Shown here piece by piece: positions 11,078-21,387 of a stretch of 64,000 nucleotides of DNA. The stretch covers positions 9,067,001-9,131,000 of the forward strand of contig CM034398.1 in the NCBI GenBank assembly GCA_019925095.2, in the 5' to 3' direction. This DNA is from Dendrolimus kikuchii (Eukaryota; Arthropoda; Insecta; Lepidoptera; Lasiocampidae). Numbering within the stretch: the first letter of the stretch is position 1; each line of letters begins with the position of its first letter. Below the pieces are notes generated by a model. The model did no database searches and had not been told where the DNA came from. It saw only the letters and a program-made list of their open reading frames with translations. Position numbers and translations under genes: made by a program.

Positions 11078-11245
11078 GCCGGTCCGTGATGCATGCACCA
11101 ATTAGGCAGTTTTTTGACCTAATATGCTTATTGTTACAGTCTCCACGTGCTGACGATGAAAGAAATGTTGAGATAATCGATGAGTGAAACCCACCCGCCC
11201 CCTTGCACAAGCATCGCGGGCATATTCTATACAGTCTGATCATCT
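11078..11245 (+). repeat. tRNA-headed SINE family A, copy 2 (5'-truncated)
   Basis: Begins in the body (GCATGCACCAATTAGGCAG) and continues CTAATATGCTTATTGTTACA. The tRNA-like head is missing. Same order as the full copy at 12175. Confidence 0.65.
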
Positions 11246-12174
11246 AAAATAAGGAGCCACTAAACTAACTGTTTGACGTTTTTGGAGTAATATTAATATT
11301 AAAAGGACTTTAAAAACAAAGCGTAGCTAGGCTATTCGTAATGATTATACCTCATGTAACAAAATACGCATTTAACACAAAGTTCTAATAACACAACAGC
11401 TTTTATGATAACAATTAAACCAGCAGGTCTACCTTATTATGCTCGTACAATATAAACTCACAATTACAATTTAGTTTTTGCGCGTATTGTTTACATATTC
11501 GTTTTAACACACACTCTGTCGCAGTCAGAGTCGTATAAATGATTCATTAAACTTAAAGTGGAGGTGGGTGTGAAGTCTTTCCAGCATAGAGACTCAAAGT
11601 GTGTGCATATTATAAGTCGCGACTGACAGATGTGGTTGAGTGACGTGGCTTACAACGTATCTGGATAAGGAAAGTCCATTGATGTTTGCACATTATAAGT
11701 CGTAAGTCGCGGACCTGACCTTGCGGGTTCGGACGTCCTAAAACAATCTGGAGATTGTGTTACGGTTCTGGCGTGCACATTGTTCGGACGCGTCCGACGG
11801 CCGCATCCGACGGACGCATCACATAATGTGTGGGCAACCTTCACACCTGTTATAATTACCACGTGTCGACGGTAAAGGAAAACATCCTTAGGAACTCTGT
11901 ACATGGCGATCCCAAATGTGTGAAGTTCGTCAATCCAAATTGGATAAGCCGTATGTTTCAAGTAAAATTCCACGCCTAAAACCGTTCAAACCTAGTTTTA
12001 ATTGTGTGTACTAGTCGCAAAAACTCATGGCAATAAAATAACACTATTCAGGATTTTCGTTTATCCTCTATCCAGAAATTTAAAAAAGAAAACGCGTATA
12101 ATTAATTATATATGTATTTTCATAGGAACTCTCAGTCATCGCACGAAACAGGATTAGCATAAGGCTAACCTTAT

Positions 12175-12475
12175 CACGAGTGAGTCGTGGTAGCGTAATG
12201 GCTTGCACACGCGTCCCAAACGCAAAGGGCGCGGGTTCGATCTTGGCCGGAACGCATTCACCACTTGGCAGTTCTCTGAGGTAATGTGCATATTGTTACA
12301 ATTACCACGTGCTAACAACGGTGCAGGAAAACATATTGATGTAACCTGCACATCGAGATAACCGATGTGTCAAACCTTGCCGCCTGGGACAAGCGTCGCA
12401 GGTATACTGTCGATTCCCCTGTACTGGGAGGTCCGAGCCCAGCGGCGGGACATATACGGGCTGTTATTATTATAA
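12175..12475 (+). repeat. tRNA-headed SINE family A, copy 3 (near full length)
   Basis: Head GTAGCGTAATGGCTTGCACA and B-box-like GCGGGTTCGATCTTGG, then the shared body and the tail GGCGGGACATATACGGGCTG followed by TTATTATTAT. Lies in intron 2 of host gene 2, about 130 bp downstream of exon 2 in the direction of transcription. Confidence 0.8.
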
Positions 12476-12606
12476 CCCTCTCACGCCGATATTCTATGAG
12501 CGCGTGGTGTCACACCGATCGAGTCGGCTCTAAAAGCCGTAATCAAGATTATTATTCCAGCATGCTCTACCACGTACTAGTAGTAAACCTAAAAATATGT
12601 ACTAAC

Positions 12607-12703
12607 CGCTTGTTTCCATTTCATAAGCTGCACCAACTCTTCGTGTATCATGTGGGCGTCTTTGCCCCTGGATTTGATCTTCTTTGGTAATTCATTCTGG
12701 TAC
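12607..12703 (-). CDS. Host gene 2, exon 2
   Basis: Short 97-nt exon between acceptor TTTTCCAG|GTACC and donor AAGCG|GTTAGT. It completes the Trp codon split at the end of exon 1 and leaves in phase 0. It encodes YQNELPKKIKSRGKDAHM and then IHEELVQLMKWKQA, a basic helical segment. It was found by splice-site and phase logic inside an intron otherwise filled with SINEs. The perfect phase match to exons 1 and 3 and the continuous helical sequence make it convincing. Confidence 0.78.
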
Positions 12704-13026
12704 CTGGAAAAGCGAAACGTACAAAAGTTAACTTCATGCTATAATAAACAATAGGTTAATGAATGCTATATTGAAATGCTTGGGAAACGCTTTGTAATAG
12801 GTACTAACAATGAATAAAGCACTTTTGATAGACAATTTATTCGTAGGATTGGACTTAGAAAGATCTTCCAAACTTCATATTGTAATGTAAACCTAAATAG
12901 ATCTTTGTTTGGTACCTGATGAATTGTTTTTTTTTTAGGAGTTGTAAAACAGTTTTGGTAAAAACCCAATCTTTATACAATCGTTATGTTGTTTAGTTAT
13001 AGATATTTTTTTATAAGCTTGAGTTC

Positions 13027-13318
13027 AACAGACAGGCAGACGGCCCACTTGATGGAAAGCGTTTACCATCACCTATGGACGATTGCAACACCAAAGGTGC
13101 TACAAATGCGCTACAGCTCTCTTAAGGGAGACTGGCACGTGGTCACTAATGCCGGAACACAACTCAAGGTTGTTATGGCGGCATACTCTAGACCAAGCGT
13201 GGTCGCCATCCAGTCGAGCAAATACCCTACCACCTGGCTGTGGGTTGTTTTGTCGTCTGTTACGACAGGCCGCCCGGCCGCAGGAAATTGTATTCTTTCT
13301 CCGTTTCTGCACGGATAA
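13027..13318 (-). repeat. Dispersed repeat family B, copy 3
   Basis: Reverse complement of the copy at 10115. On the plus strand it runs from GACAGGCAGACGGCCC to CTTTCTCCGTTTCTGCACGG. The open frames visible here are translations of the repeat. Confidence 0.65.
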
Positions 13319-13948
13319 AAGATCTAGATTTAACAGTATTTTTTTAAACTACTGGGTAAAGGTGTAATATTTTTTATGCCGATACAAAATGGGGCATTGT
13401 AAAATATTGAAAAAAAAAGTTTGGCCGCCATATTACCGAGAAAAAAAATTACTGGCACATATATCTGTAGATAATCTTAGACATTGTACAAATAGCATGA
13501 TTTCATGGACGCTAAAAGTGATCCTCCTTCGCTAACTTGCTTCCTAACGAGCTCAAAAATTAGGGCAAAAAATTAATTCAGCAGAACCAATATTTTTGGA
13601 ATGCTGTTACTAAACGGATCAACCAAATTGAATTAATTTGGTTAAAAGATACAGAATTGAAAGGACACGATGGTGATGATTCAATGACACTGAATGATTC
13701 AAATTTATATAGTTGATTTATCCAAATTGAAAGACAGAAATGAACAGTCTAATATCGGCTTAACATAGTTCTGAATGTAAAACGTCAGATAGTCCTTTCC
13801 TAACCTTAGATAGCCTACAAAAATAAAAAGGAAGATTACACTAGTTAAAAATCTTAAAAATTAAATTAAATATAAATTAGAATGTGAATTCTAATTTATT
13901 CTTTTATTTATTAGTAGTTTATTTATAAAATTGTCAGTCTGTCATGCC

Positions 13949-13988
13949 AATGCTTGGCGGGAAGACAGACACCTTCCCGCCAAGCATT
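13949..13988. repeat. Perfect 16-bp stem hairpin
   Basis: AATGCTTGGCGGGAAG (13949-13964) pairs perfectly with 13973-13988 across an 8-nt loop. It is GC-rich within AT-rich intron 1 of host gene 2. A second hairpin begins 46 bp downstream. Confidence 0.8.
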
Positions 13989-14034
13989 TTACATGTACAA
14001 AATTTGCTTAGATGCATTAAATTTGGCGATAAAT

Positions 14035-14084
14035 GTGTCGCGGCATAATTACGGTACACACATACGGTAATTATGCCGCAACAC
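14035..14084. repeat. 22-bp stem hairpin
   Basis: The left arm starting GTGTCGCGGCATAATTACGG pairs with the right arm ending at 14084 with two mismatches, across a short ACACA-type loop. Confidence 0.75.
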
Positions 14085-15055
14085 AATGATCTAGTGAAAT
14101 CCAGAAAAAAAAATTAGGGGTGCCATCGTCAATCGCGCAAAAAGACGATCATAATAGCTTTTATAATTATTAAGTAGAGCGTTATCTGCTTCTCAATATA
14201 AAAACTATATCACTCCCCTCTAACTTTTGAACAAAAATCTATACAATTCTAGAAAAAAACATAGCGGTACCGGTAAATTAGCTTACAAGACGTTTTTGCG
14301 TATGTAGTAGTGTACTGTCAGCACATAAACAAATTAACTGATACTTTTTATATATTTTTATAGGCAGGTACTCAATATGAAACTAATACTATTACACGAT
14401 ATTAAAATAATAAATATTAACATTAATCATAATCTTTTATACTAAATTTAAAGGAATTTTAAATTTCAAGTGTAGGAGTCCTGCAAATATACAAATACAT
14501 ACTACTAACGCAAAAAAATCTCACAATACACTTTCCACGAAAATTGTTTTGAACCCGATCCATTCAGTCGCTTTTGAGAAATGATGTTTCAGTTTAAATA
14601 TTTTATTATTTAGGGTTTCGTAGCCAAATAACGACAGTAAAGGTACGTCCCACGTCAACTGTACAAAACACGTCAATATGTTATAATATGTACGACAAGC
14701 ACTTGACCGATTTTTAAACTTATGTAATAAATATAACACGTTATTTAGCGTATTTAAAGTGGATCGTAAATATGTTCTGTCGCTTCGTATCGCCGTTTAG
14801 AGCGTTTGAACACATGTGATGAAGATTATTATTACCGTCCATCTGTTATGTATTTCGCGGTTAAAATAATGATTTGACAAAGCTGTTTTAGCCTTTAGTG
14901 TTGTGATACACGTTTATTTTAATTTGTTCTTAGTTTTCCACCACCAATTTTGTTTTTATGACTATTCAGGAAAAGATTGCTTTAAGCGATAGGATCGCCA
15001 CGTACACGTCACGGTTTTTCTTTTAAGTAAAATTATTTTCCCCTGGTAAATAATA

Positions 15056-15358
15056 AATGAGTCGTGGTAGTGTGGTCGTGGTAATGGCTAGTGCACGCGT
15101 CCCAAACTCAAAGGGCGCGGGTTCGATCCTGGCCGGAACGCATGCACCACTTAGTCAGTTTTCTGATCTAATGTGCATATTCTTACAATTACCACGAGCT
15201 AATAACGGTGAAGGAAAACATCTTGATGCAACCTGCACATCGAGATAACCGATGTGTCAAACCTGCCAAGCCGCCTTGGACAAGCGTGGCGGGTATACGT
15301 TCGTTCCCACTATAATGGGAGGCCCGAACCCCAGCAGTGGGACATTTATGGGCTGATA
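15056..15358 (+). repeat. tRNA-headed SINE family A, copy 4, followed by a TA microsatellite
   Basis: Same head, body and tail as the copy at 12175: GCGGGTTCGATCCTGGCCGG for the B-box region, and AGCAGTGGGACATTTATGGG near the 3' end. It is followed by an AT dinucleotide run at about 15365-15390. Confidence 0.8.
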
Positions 15359-15524
15359 TTATATTTATATATATATATATATATATATTATAAATAATAA
15401 GCAGTTATCTACAATATTGTAACATTCTAAACATGCCTTATAACATTGAAGCTATTTAACAAAAACCACTGGCATAGACTATATAAACGATGGAGAACAC
15501 GATGCAATTTTTTTAGATTTCTTC

Positions 15525-16085
15525 TCTGTTAGTTCGGGATTCACGTAAAAACTACTAGGCCGATTTCGATGCCGTTTTCACTGATCGACAGCAAATTATT
15601 AGACTTAAAATCTTTACCCCGGGGTATCCCGCGGGAATGTGATTTTTTCACTGATCGATAGCAATTTTTTTGTAATAAAATTTGTGTTATTTTTTTATCC
15701 CGGGAGCGGTTTGTAGTTTTTCGGGAGCATAAAAATTAGCTTAGGCCGACACACTTTAAAGTAAAACGTTTGCTTACATTCTTTTGTAAAAGTTGCTGTA
15801 CTTTGTTCTGGGAATCTGGCAGGATATTAAGTCAAGCGTGGACGACGTCGCGGGCTTATCCTGGTCTATTTATAAAATACTAAAGGTTTTACTTTAATAC
15901 TGGCGAATTTTATTTACAAACCTTTATTAGGTTTTTATAAATATATCATGAAAAATTACCTAACTGATGGTGAAAACCGCTTTAAAATCCGTTGTGTGGT
16001 TTAAGAAGAGTTACACAGACAGACAGACAGACTGGCAGACGCGGAAAGCGACTTTGTTTTATACTATGTAAAGATACATATGTCA
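15525..16085. repeat. Dispersed repeat with CCGCGGG motifs and a GACAGACAGACA tail
   Basis: Contains ATCCCGCGGGAATGTG and GACGACGTCGCGGGCTTATC, ending with a GACA repeat and GCGACTTTGTTTTATACTAT. The same ending recurs at 39225-39275. Class undetermined. Confidence 0.5.
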
Positions 16086-16104
16086 CTCAGTACGTGACCT
16101 TATG

Positions 16105-16147
16105 GATACAATCTCACAGGGTAACTGTTACCCGGTGAGATTGTATC
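16105..16147. repeat. 21-bp stem hairpin
   Basis: GATACAATCTCACAGGGTAA(C) pairs with 16127-16147 with one mismatch and almost no loop. A GC-rich stretch follows (16150-16365) with a 70-codon basic frame that I do not accept as a gene. Confidence 0.75.
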
Positions 16148-16823
16148 GATATGAACAGGATAAGTCTAGCCAACGAGAGTCGTCGAGAAACCAGCGTTAT
16201 GAAAAAAGGCTCCAACGGCTCCAAACTCCACCTTCGACAGGTAGTTGCCGGTCGAGTAGAAGCCGGGGCAAAGAGGTTTTCGAGGTCCCAACCTCCTCGT
16301 CGCTTCAAATGGCCAAGAGGAAAGAGACCACCGAAAGAAGACCGTATAAAATATCTCAATTAATCAGTACTGATTAAAGTTCACTACTTTACACATATAG
16401 TTTGGTAATCTTTCTGAATCTTGAAACGTCGCCGATAAATTGTGTCGACGCTCTTGAAACAACAACAATAATTTAGTCATTATTTTTTTTGCATATTTTA
16501 GTTTTTTATTTTGACGATTTGACTAGCTTTTCATTCATTTCATGTCATATCCTTAATTAACGTAGTTTAACGTTTTAACGAATCTGAACGTCTTATATTT
16601 TTCGATTTTGGACACGACGTCTGGACCACTTTTTAGTAACTGTAGTGTTCACAAAATAATTTCACTCTCAGGCGTCAATGGTTAAAGTGATTCTCCAACT
16701 ACATTTTAATAATAATAAATTATAATAATTCGTAGTAAGACAATAAAGGCAAAAATATGTATTTAAATATATATATATATATAGTCAGTTAATATTTTCT
16801 TAAGTTTTCGCGACTTGTTACAT

Positions 16824-16948
16824 AATAAAACTACGTTTTAACGGTTTCAAGTGTCCGACGTTTCGGCCACTGAAAAGTGGCGGAAACGTCGGAAAAACCA
16901 AAATCAAATAAATTACCGCGCTTGAAATCGTTAAAACGTAGTTTTATA
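16824..16948. repeat. Foldback MITE, ACGTTTTAACGG family, copy 1
   Basis: Arms AAAACTACGTTTTAACGG and its complement flank a core with a CCGACGTTTCGGCCACTG / GTGGCGGAAACGTCGG inner hairpin. Family members or fragments are at 11972-12030, 17322-17350, 38634-38795, 38822-38930, 45003-45135 and 62070-62150. Confidence 0.75.
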
Positions 16949-17844
16949 AACAATGTCAGTTGCTAGGTTATGAAATTTCACAGTGGAAATTTCCGTCGTC
17001 TAGCAATCTGGTACGGCTTAAAGAGGACAAACGGGGCTAGAAATCCCCGAGCAATATGCCTAGTGAATTATTTATATCATGTTAAAGGGGGTGACCCTTT
17101 AATACGACTATTAATTAGTTATTTATATAAATGGTATACTCTTTAAAACACTAATATATTAACATTGGGATTTTCTGACATTTTCGCCACCAGTATATAC
17201 CAATAGGGACACAATAATTGAAACTACCTTTATTTGATTCTTATTTCCATGTTTCAGCCATGTTTCAGTAACCGCGATGCAAAGGTTCAAACTTCGCAAT
17301 AAATATAAAATAAAAAGCCCCGCTTAAAACCGTTAAAACATAGTTTTTAATTGTATATATTATTATCATCATGTGATTGGCTGATTACCAGTGATTACTT
17401 ATTATTTTCCGACATGTTTATTTTGCCGCGAGTTTTGGCAGCGATTATCTCCGTATCCCAAAAGCCTAATAGCAGTTGAAATTGCATGTCATCTGTTATT
17501 TTGATATATTGTTCGCGATGTTTTGTTTCTCCGTCAATACGTGATAAGTTTAACAATTTGCAGATTAGACCAGAAAAACTGTAATGCAATGTAGTATAAT
17601 ACCTAATCTGCCAGAAATAATTCCACGTCATTTGAATGATACGCGATTGCCTTAGTCACTGAGACACTAGGACTCATTGAGCCCAAAAGCTTACAAACCG
17701 TAAATTAGCTTACATTCCTTTCTTTATAAAAGGAAAATTAGTTAAATAATTACTCTAAATAAAACCAATGAAATATATATAGACAAGTGCCTATAATTTA
17801 TTTTGAATAAAAACTTTATAACAGTTAACCTAAGTTTATACATA

Positions 17845-17965
17845 CATACATACATAACTTCACGCCAGTTCCCTTGCGGGGTAGGCACGAACAACAGAGC
17901 GCGATTTAGGCCCATTTTTACACACCTCACTTGCTTCTTTGACATTCATAACTCTTGTCATAAGT
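17845..17965 (-). repeat. Short SINE-like repeat with TATG tail, copy 2
   Basis: Reverse complement of the repeat at 7040. The plus strand shows ATACATACATACAT, then AACTTCACGCCAGTTCCCTT. Confidence 0.65.
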
Positions 17966-18299
17966 TTATCATTAGATAAAATACCTATACTCATATTATA
18001 ATTCAAATAATAAAACAAAATTAAAACTAAGTATTAAAACTAAATGTTAAAAATAATTTTAAAATTGAAATGAAACAAAAAAGGATAAAACAGTTATATG
18101 TAGATGCACGAATAAAAAAAGCATTAATGTCATGACACATATAGCAAACTAGACGACTTACTAAAGCCAGGTGTGATTTTTTGTATACCTCATTAAAAAT
18201 ATTATTTTCTGTATAATAAAGCTATCTATCGTTTTCATTGTTGAGGTTCTGTTGACATTATGGTAAAAATGTAATCATATTTTTTTGTATTGTCTTGCA

Positions 18300-18530
18300 T
18301 CTGCTACATCTGGCATAATGTTAGTGTTAGTGATTGTGTCACGCAGGTGTACCAGTGTTTAATGCGTTATTTGAGATGCGACATCGTTATTGACGTTAAA
18401 CGTTGACAGTACATAAATCATATATATACAGTAACGTAGCTAGTTGACGCGTTATTTTTTAACGCAATAAGGAAGTCGCATTTGGTCACAATCATTACCT
18501 AACTAACGCAGGTAAAGCAGGAGCATCATG
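18300..18530 (+). repeat. Dispersed repeat containing GCGTTATTTGAGATG
   Basis: Shares GCGTTATTTGAGATG and GACGTTAAA.GTTGACAG with 1060-1125, and GACGTTAAACATTGACAGAT plus a GCATTTGG(C/T)C.(C/T)AATCA segment with 61690-61870. Non-coding; class unknown. Confidence 0.5.
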
Positions 18531-20665
18531 AGTTGTTTTACGGCCCCTTTATCACGTAAACAACTGGGTCTATACTACTGAAATTTGTCAAATGTGTGTA
18601 AATTACATATGGCCACTACACAATGCTTTCGACTACGGCATGTTGTAAAACAGTGATGAATTTATTTCTCTTTCAAAGTTGTAGAAAATTTGTCCTCCGC
18701 TTTTACATTTTTTTTTTAAATAAATTATTTGTATTGTTTCTATAATATCATGCAAGAATGGTATTATTTTTTCATGATATTATTAGGATCTATAATTTAG
18801 ATTTAAGTTTTCATTTTAGGTAAATTATTTACGATAATAGAGAATAGATAGTATAGTTTTAGTTATTCTTAATCTAAAATTAATTTAAATATTATATAGT
18901 GTATACTGCCAATTTAATTAATTATATTGTTTATCAAAATTGATAACACGATCACCTCTTACTTATTTTAAATTGTGGAAAAAATCAACTGTATTTTACA
19001 CAGATGTGTAATTTTTAATTTTTCGTGTAGTTATTTAGGTATCCTGTGAATAGCTTCCGGTGATTACATTTTTGTTCCTTAAAATGATACAGATGTAATT
19101 AAGCTTAGATCGTAAGCTTTTCAAAAATAATTATTTATATTGTATTCCATAAACACGGCTAGAAGTTACAAACATTTTACTAGGTACTGCAATGGTAGTA
19201 AGAATTTGTAGGTCCTGTTTATTACTTATGTAATAACTTTCAGGAATTAACCATTACGAGAAATAATTTATAAAACAATTTAATTGAGCTAGGGAAAGAA
19301 TATTGTTTATTAGTGAACGATTTGTCACACGAAGTTAATAATTATCGTAGCTTAAGTAATGATCAGTGTAATTCTAATAAAATCTAAGATTAATTTGACA
19401 AGAGTAATAATTATGATTATAAAATAAAGTTTTTGCGTGCTATTTCATAAATAGAGCTTGTTAAGGTTTTGCTCTCGTGAATTTCGATTTTATATCCTGC
19501 GGAAACAACCATTACTATTTTTCAGGATAAAAGTTCCTATCATAATAATCTTGCACCAAATTTCATGATAATCGGTTTATACATCTTTCCGTAACTCTTA
19601 TTTGACATAAAACAACAAACTTTAAGTTAGAATGCCGCGGAACTTTCCCCATTTAAAAAAAGTTTGTTAGTTGTGTTCGGTCTCGTTTTTGAAAACATAA
19701 AATCAAATTTTATGATAATCGATTCATTATCTAGGTACGCCATGAAAACGGAACAAACAAAAACGGATACAAACCAGTTATATTACATTTATATCTATAA
19801 TACCTAGTTAAGTACTAAGGTAGGTACTTATTGACTTCATAAACAACAAACACTTGTGGTATAAATAACAATTAGTCTTAAATATAAATAAATGTTACTT
19901 ATGTCTTAAAATATGTAAATATTATAATATAATTTAAATAAGTTATATTATAAAAAAAGTTAATTATTTTTTTTTATTAATATTTAAATAGAAATTAAGT
20001 GTATGTATGGGTTCGGTCACGATTTTAATTAAATTAATATTAATCATAGCATGTTTAAATAGTAACTATGTCATGCAATGACTCACAATGACCAATTTAA
20101 TGCTATTTATAAAATATAAATTAAGTTTTATTTAATTCAATAAGCATCCATCTGCCTTATCATTGCTAATAAATAGCAAATATGGCCCAGAACGGCTCAA
20201 ATAGACACTAATATAAACTTCAAACTTAAAAGGCAAGTCACCATTTTGAACGGATGTTAGTTGTATTTAACAAAGCATTGTATTATCTACTATAGTAGGA
20301 GTACAACATGTCATGTAATTATCAAACATGTTATTTAGTCAAGGGAACTGCGGCTTTAGCGATCGAACGTTTCTAAACATCAACGTAAATGCATTAAAAC
20401 GATCCGTGGTACATAAAGGGCAGCCACCATTTTATAACGCCTGAGCGCTGCGATATTTTCCCCCACACTGGCTTCAGGAAAAGCGATCGTGTCAATTTGA
20501 CATCGATCCCACGTGACGCAGTGGTTTTAATGAGCCGTCCGCGGACTAGAGATGCAGTCCGCGAGGGAGGTAGCTATCAAATCAGTTTGCACGGATACAC
20601 ACACAATACAAGTTCATTGACACGCCACGGCCGCATTTTCTCCTTTCAAAGGCGTTCGTACTCAC

Positions 20666-20814
20666 CAATTGTCCAATTTTATGAGCTCTTCGGGTTTCTT
20701 TGTTTTCTGTTCAGCTTTTAATTTAATCGCCTGTGGATATAACTTTAAAACACTGTCAAATTCTTTTGCATCTGCCTCCAGAAAGAAAGTAGACGTGTCT
20801 TTCGCGGTAGCCAT
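20666..20814 (-). CDS. Host gene 2, exon 1: start of a conserved-looking 327-residue protein of unknown function
   Basis: The ATG is at 20814-20812 and the donor TTG|GTGAGT at 20666/20665, giving 149 nt that leave in phase 2. The N-terminus reads MATAKDTSTFFLEADAKEF and continues with Leu/Lys-rich helices (LKLYPQAIKLKAEQKTKK). The full gene is exons 20666-20814, 12607-12703, 8605-8916, 6261-6450, 4872-5007 and 4179-4278, spanning 16.6 kb with a first intron of about 8 kb. It has no signal peptide or membrane segment, so it is probably intracellular. An upstream in-frame extension exists, but it reads through GC-rich 5' DNA and looks untranslated. Polinton DNA begins 450 bp upstream of this ATG. 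The family is not identified. Confidence 0.8.
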
Positions 20815-21263
20815 TGTGAACGTTCTAAATGTACAACACTGCGTATTTAGTTTAGCTATAGCGCCGAACTCGACGCGGCGGCAGCACCTGGCAAACTGGG
20901 CGCCCTCTCCCCACTCGCCGCCATCTTGTCGAACGAACCTCGTTGTGACGTTCAATATTATTATTTGAAATATGTTTATAGCTTTTGCAATTACTCGAAT
21001 ATCCCTTTTATTCAGGGGTAATTCATTTCAGGAACGAATGTTTATTCATGTTAAGACTATTTGTCGCCAGTCAGCGCATCGCCAGAGCAACTTTCGAAAC
21101 AAAAAATATACTCACTCGATATCACAAGGTTAAGTCGGTCGCATGGCGTGTCGAGCGTCGGGCATTTGTATGGCCTCCACCCACAGGGGGAAACGGGATG
21201 AAAAAAAATAAATTCCATTTTGAACCCGAATCACTGCACAATATTCGAAAGGCGATAGGGATT
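20815..21263 (-). promoter_or_regulatory. 5' untranslated/promoter region of host gene 2, wedged against the Polinton
   Basis: A GC-rich segment at about 20865-20945 (GACGCGGCGGCAGCACCTGG) lies directly upstream of the ATG in otherwise AT-rich DNA, as expected of a promoter/5' UTR. No TATA box is evident at the right distance. Only 450 bp separate the ATG from the Polinton end. The outer part (20985-21263) contains nothing I recognise. Confidence 0.45.
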
Positions 21264-21332
21264 CCAGAGTTCTGGCTCACGGCAAGAATCGTGTTTCTGG
21301 TGAGCAAAAAGTGTTTCGACGGACAACCCTGG

Positions 21333-21387
<55 letters not shown>

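Larger units (their letters stand above)
4279..20665. other. Introns of host gene 2
   Basis: Introns occupy 4279-4871, 5008-6260, 6451-8604, 8917-12606 and 12704-20665. Apart from the repeats and hairpins listed separately, I see no further coding sequence. Additional degenerate dispersed repeats lie near 19465-19760 (conserved phrase TTTCATGATAATCGGTT, shared with 6663-6985). The interval 19800-20450 is simple AT-rich DNA in which I see nothing. Confidence 0.6.

Noticed and set aside
12175..12260. Possible tRNA gene (also 15056-15140)
   Set aside because: The same head is attached to an identical SINE body in several places.
16102..16377. Basic frames of 70-91 codons next to a hairpin
   Set aside because: Three overlapping frames are open in both orientations in a short GC-rich block, indicating composition rather than a gene; probably part of a dispersed repeat.
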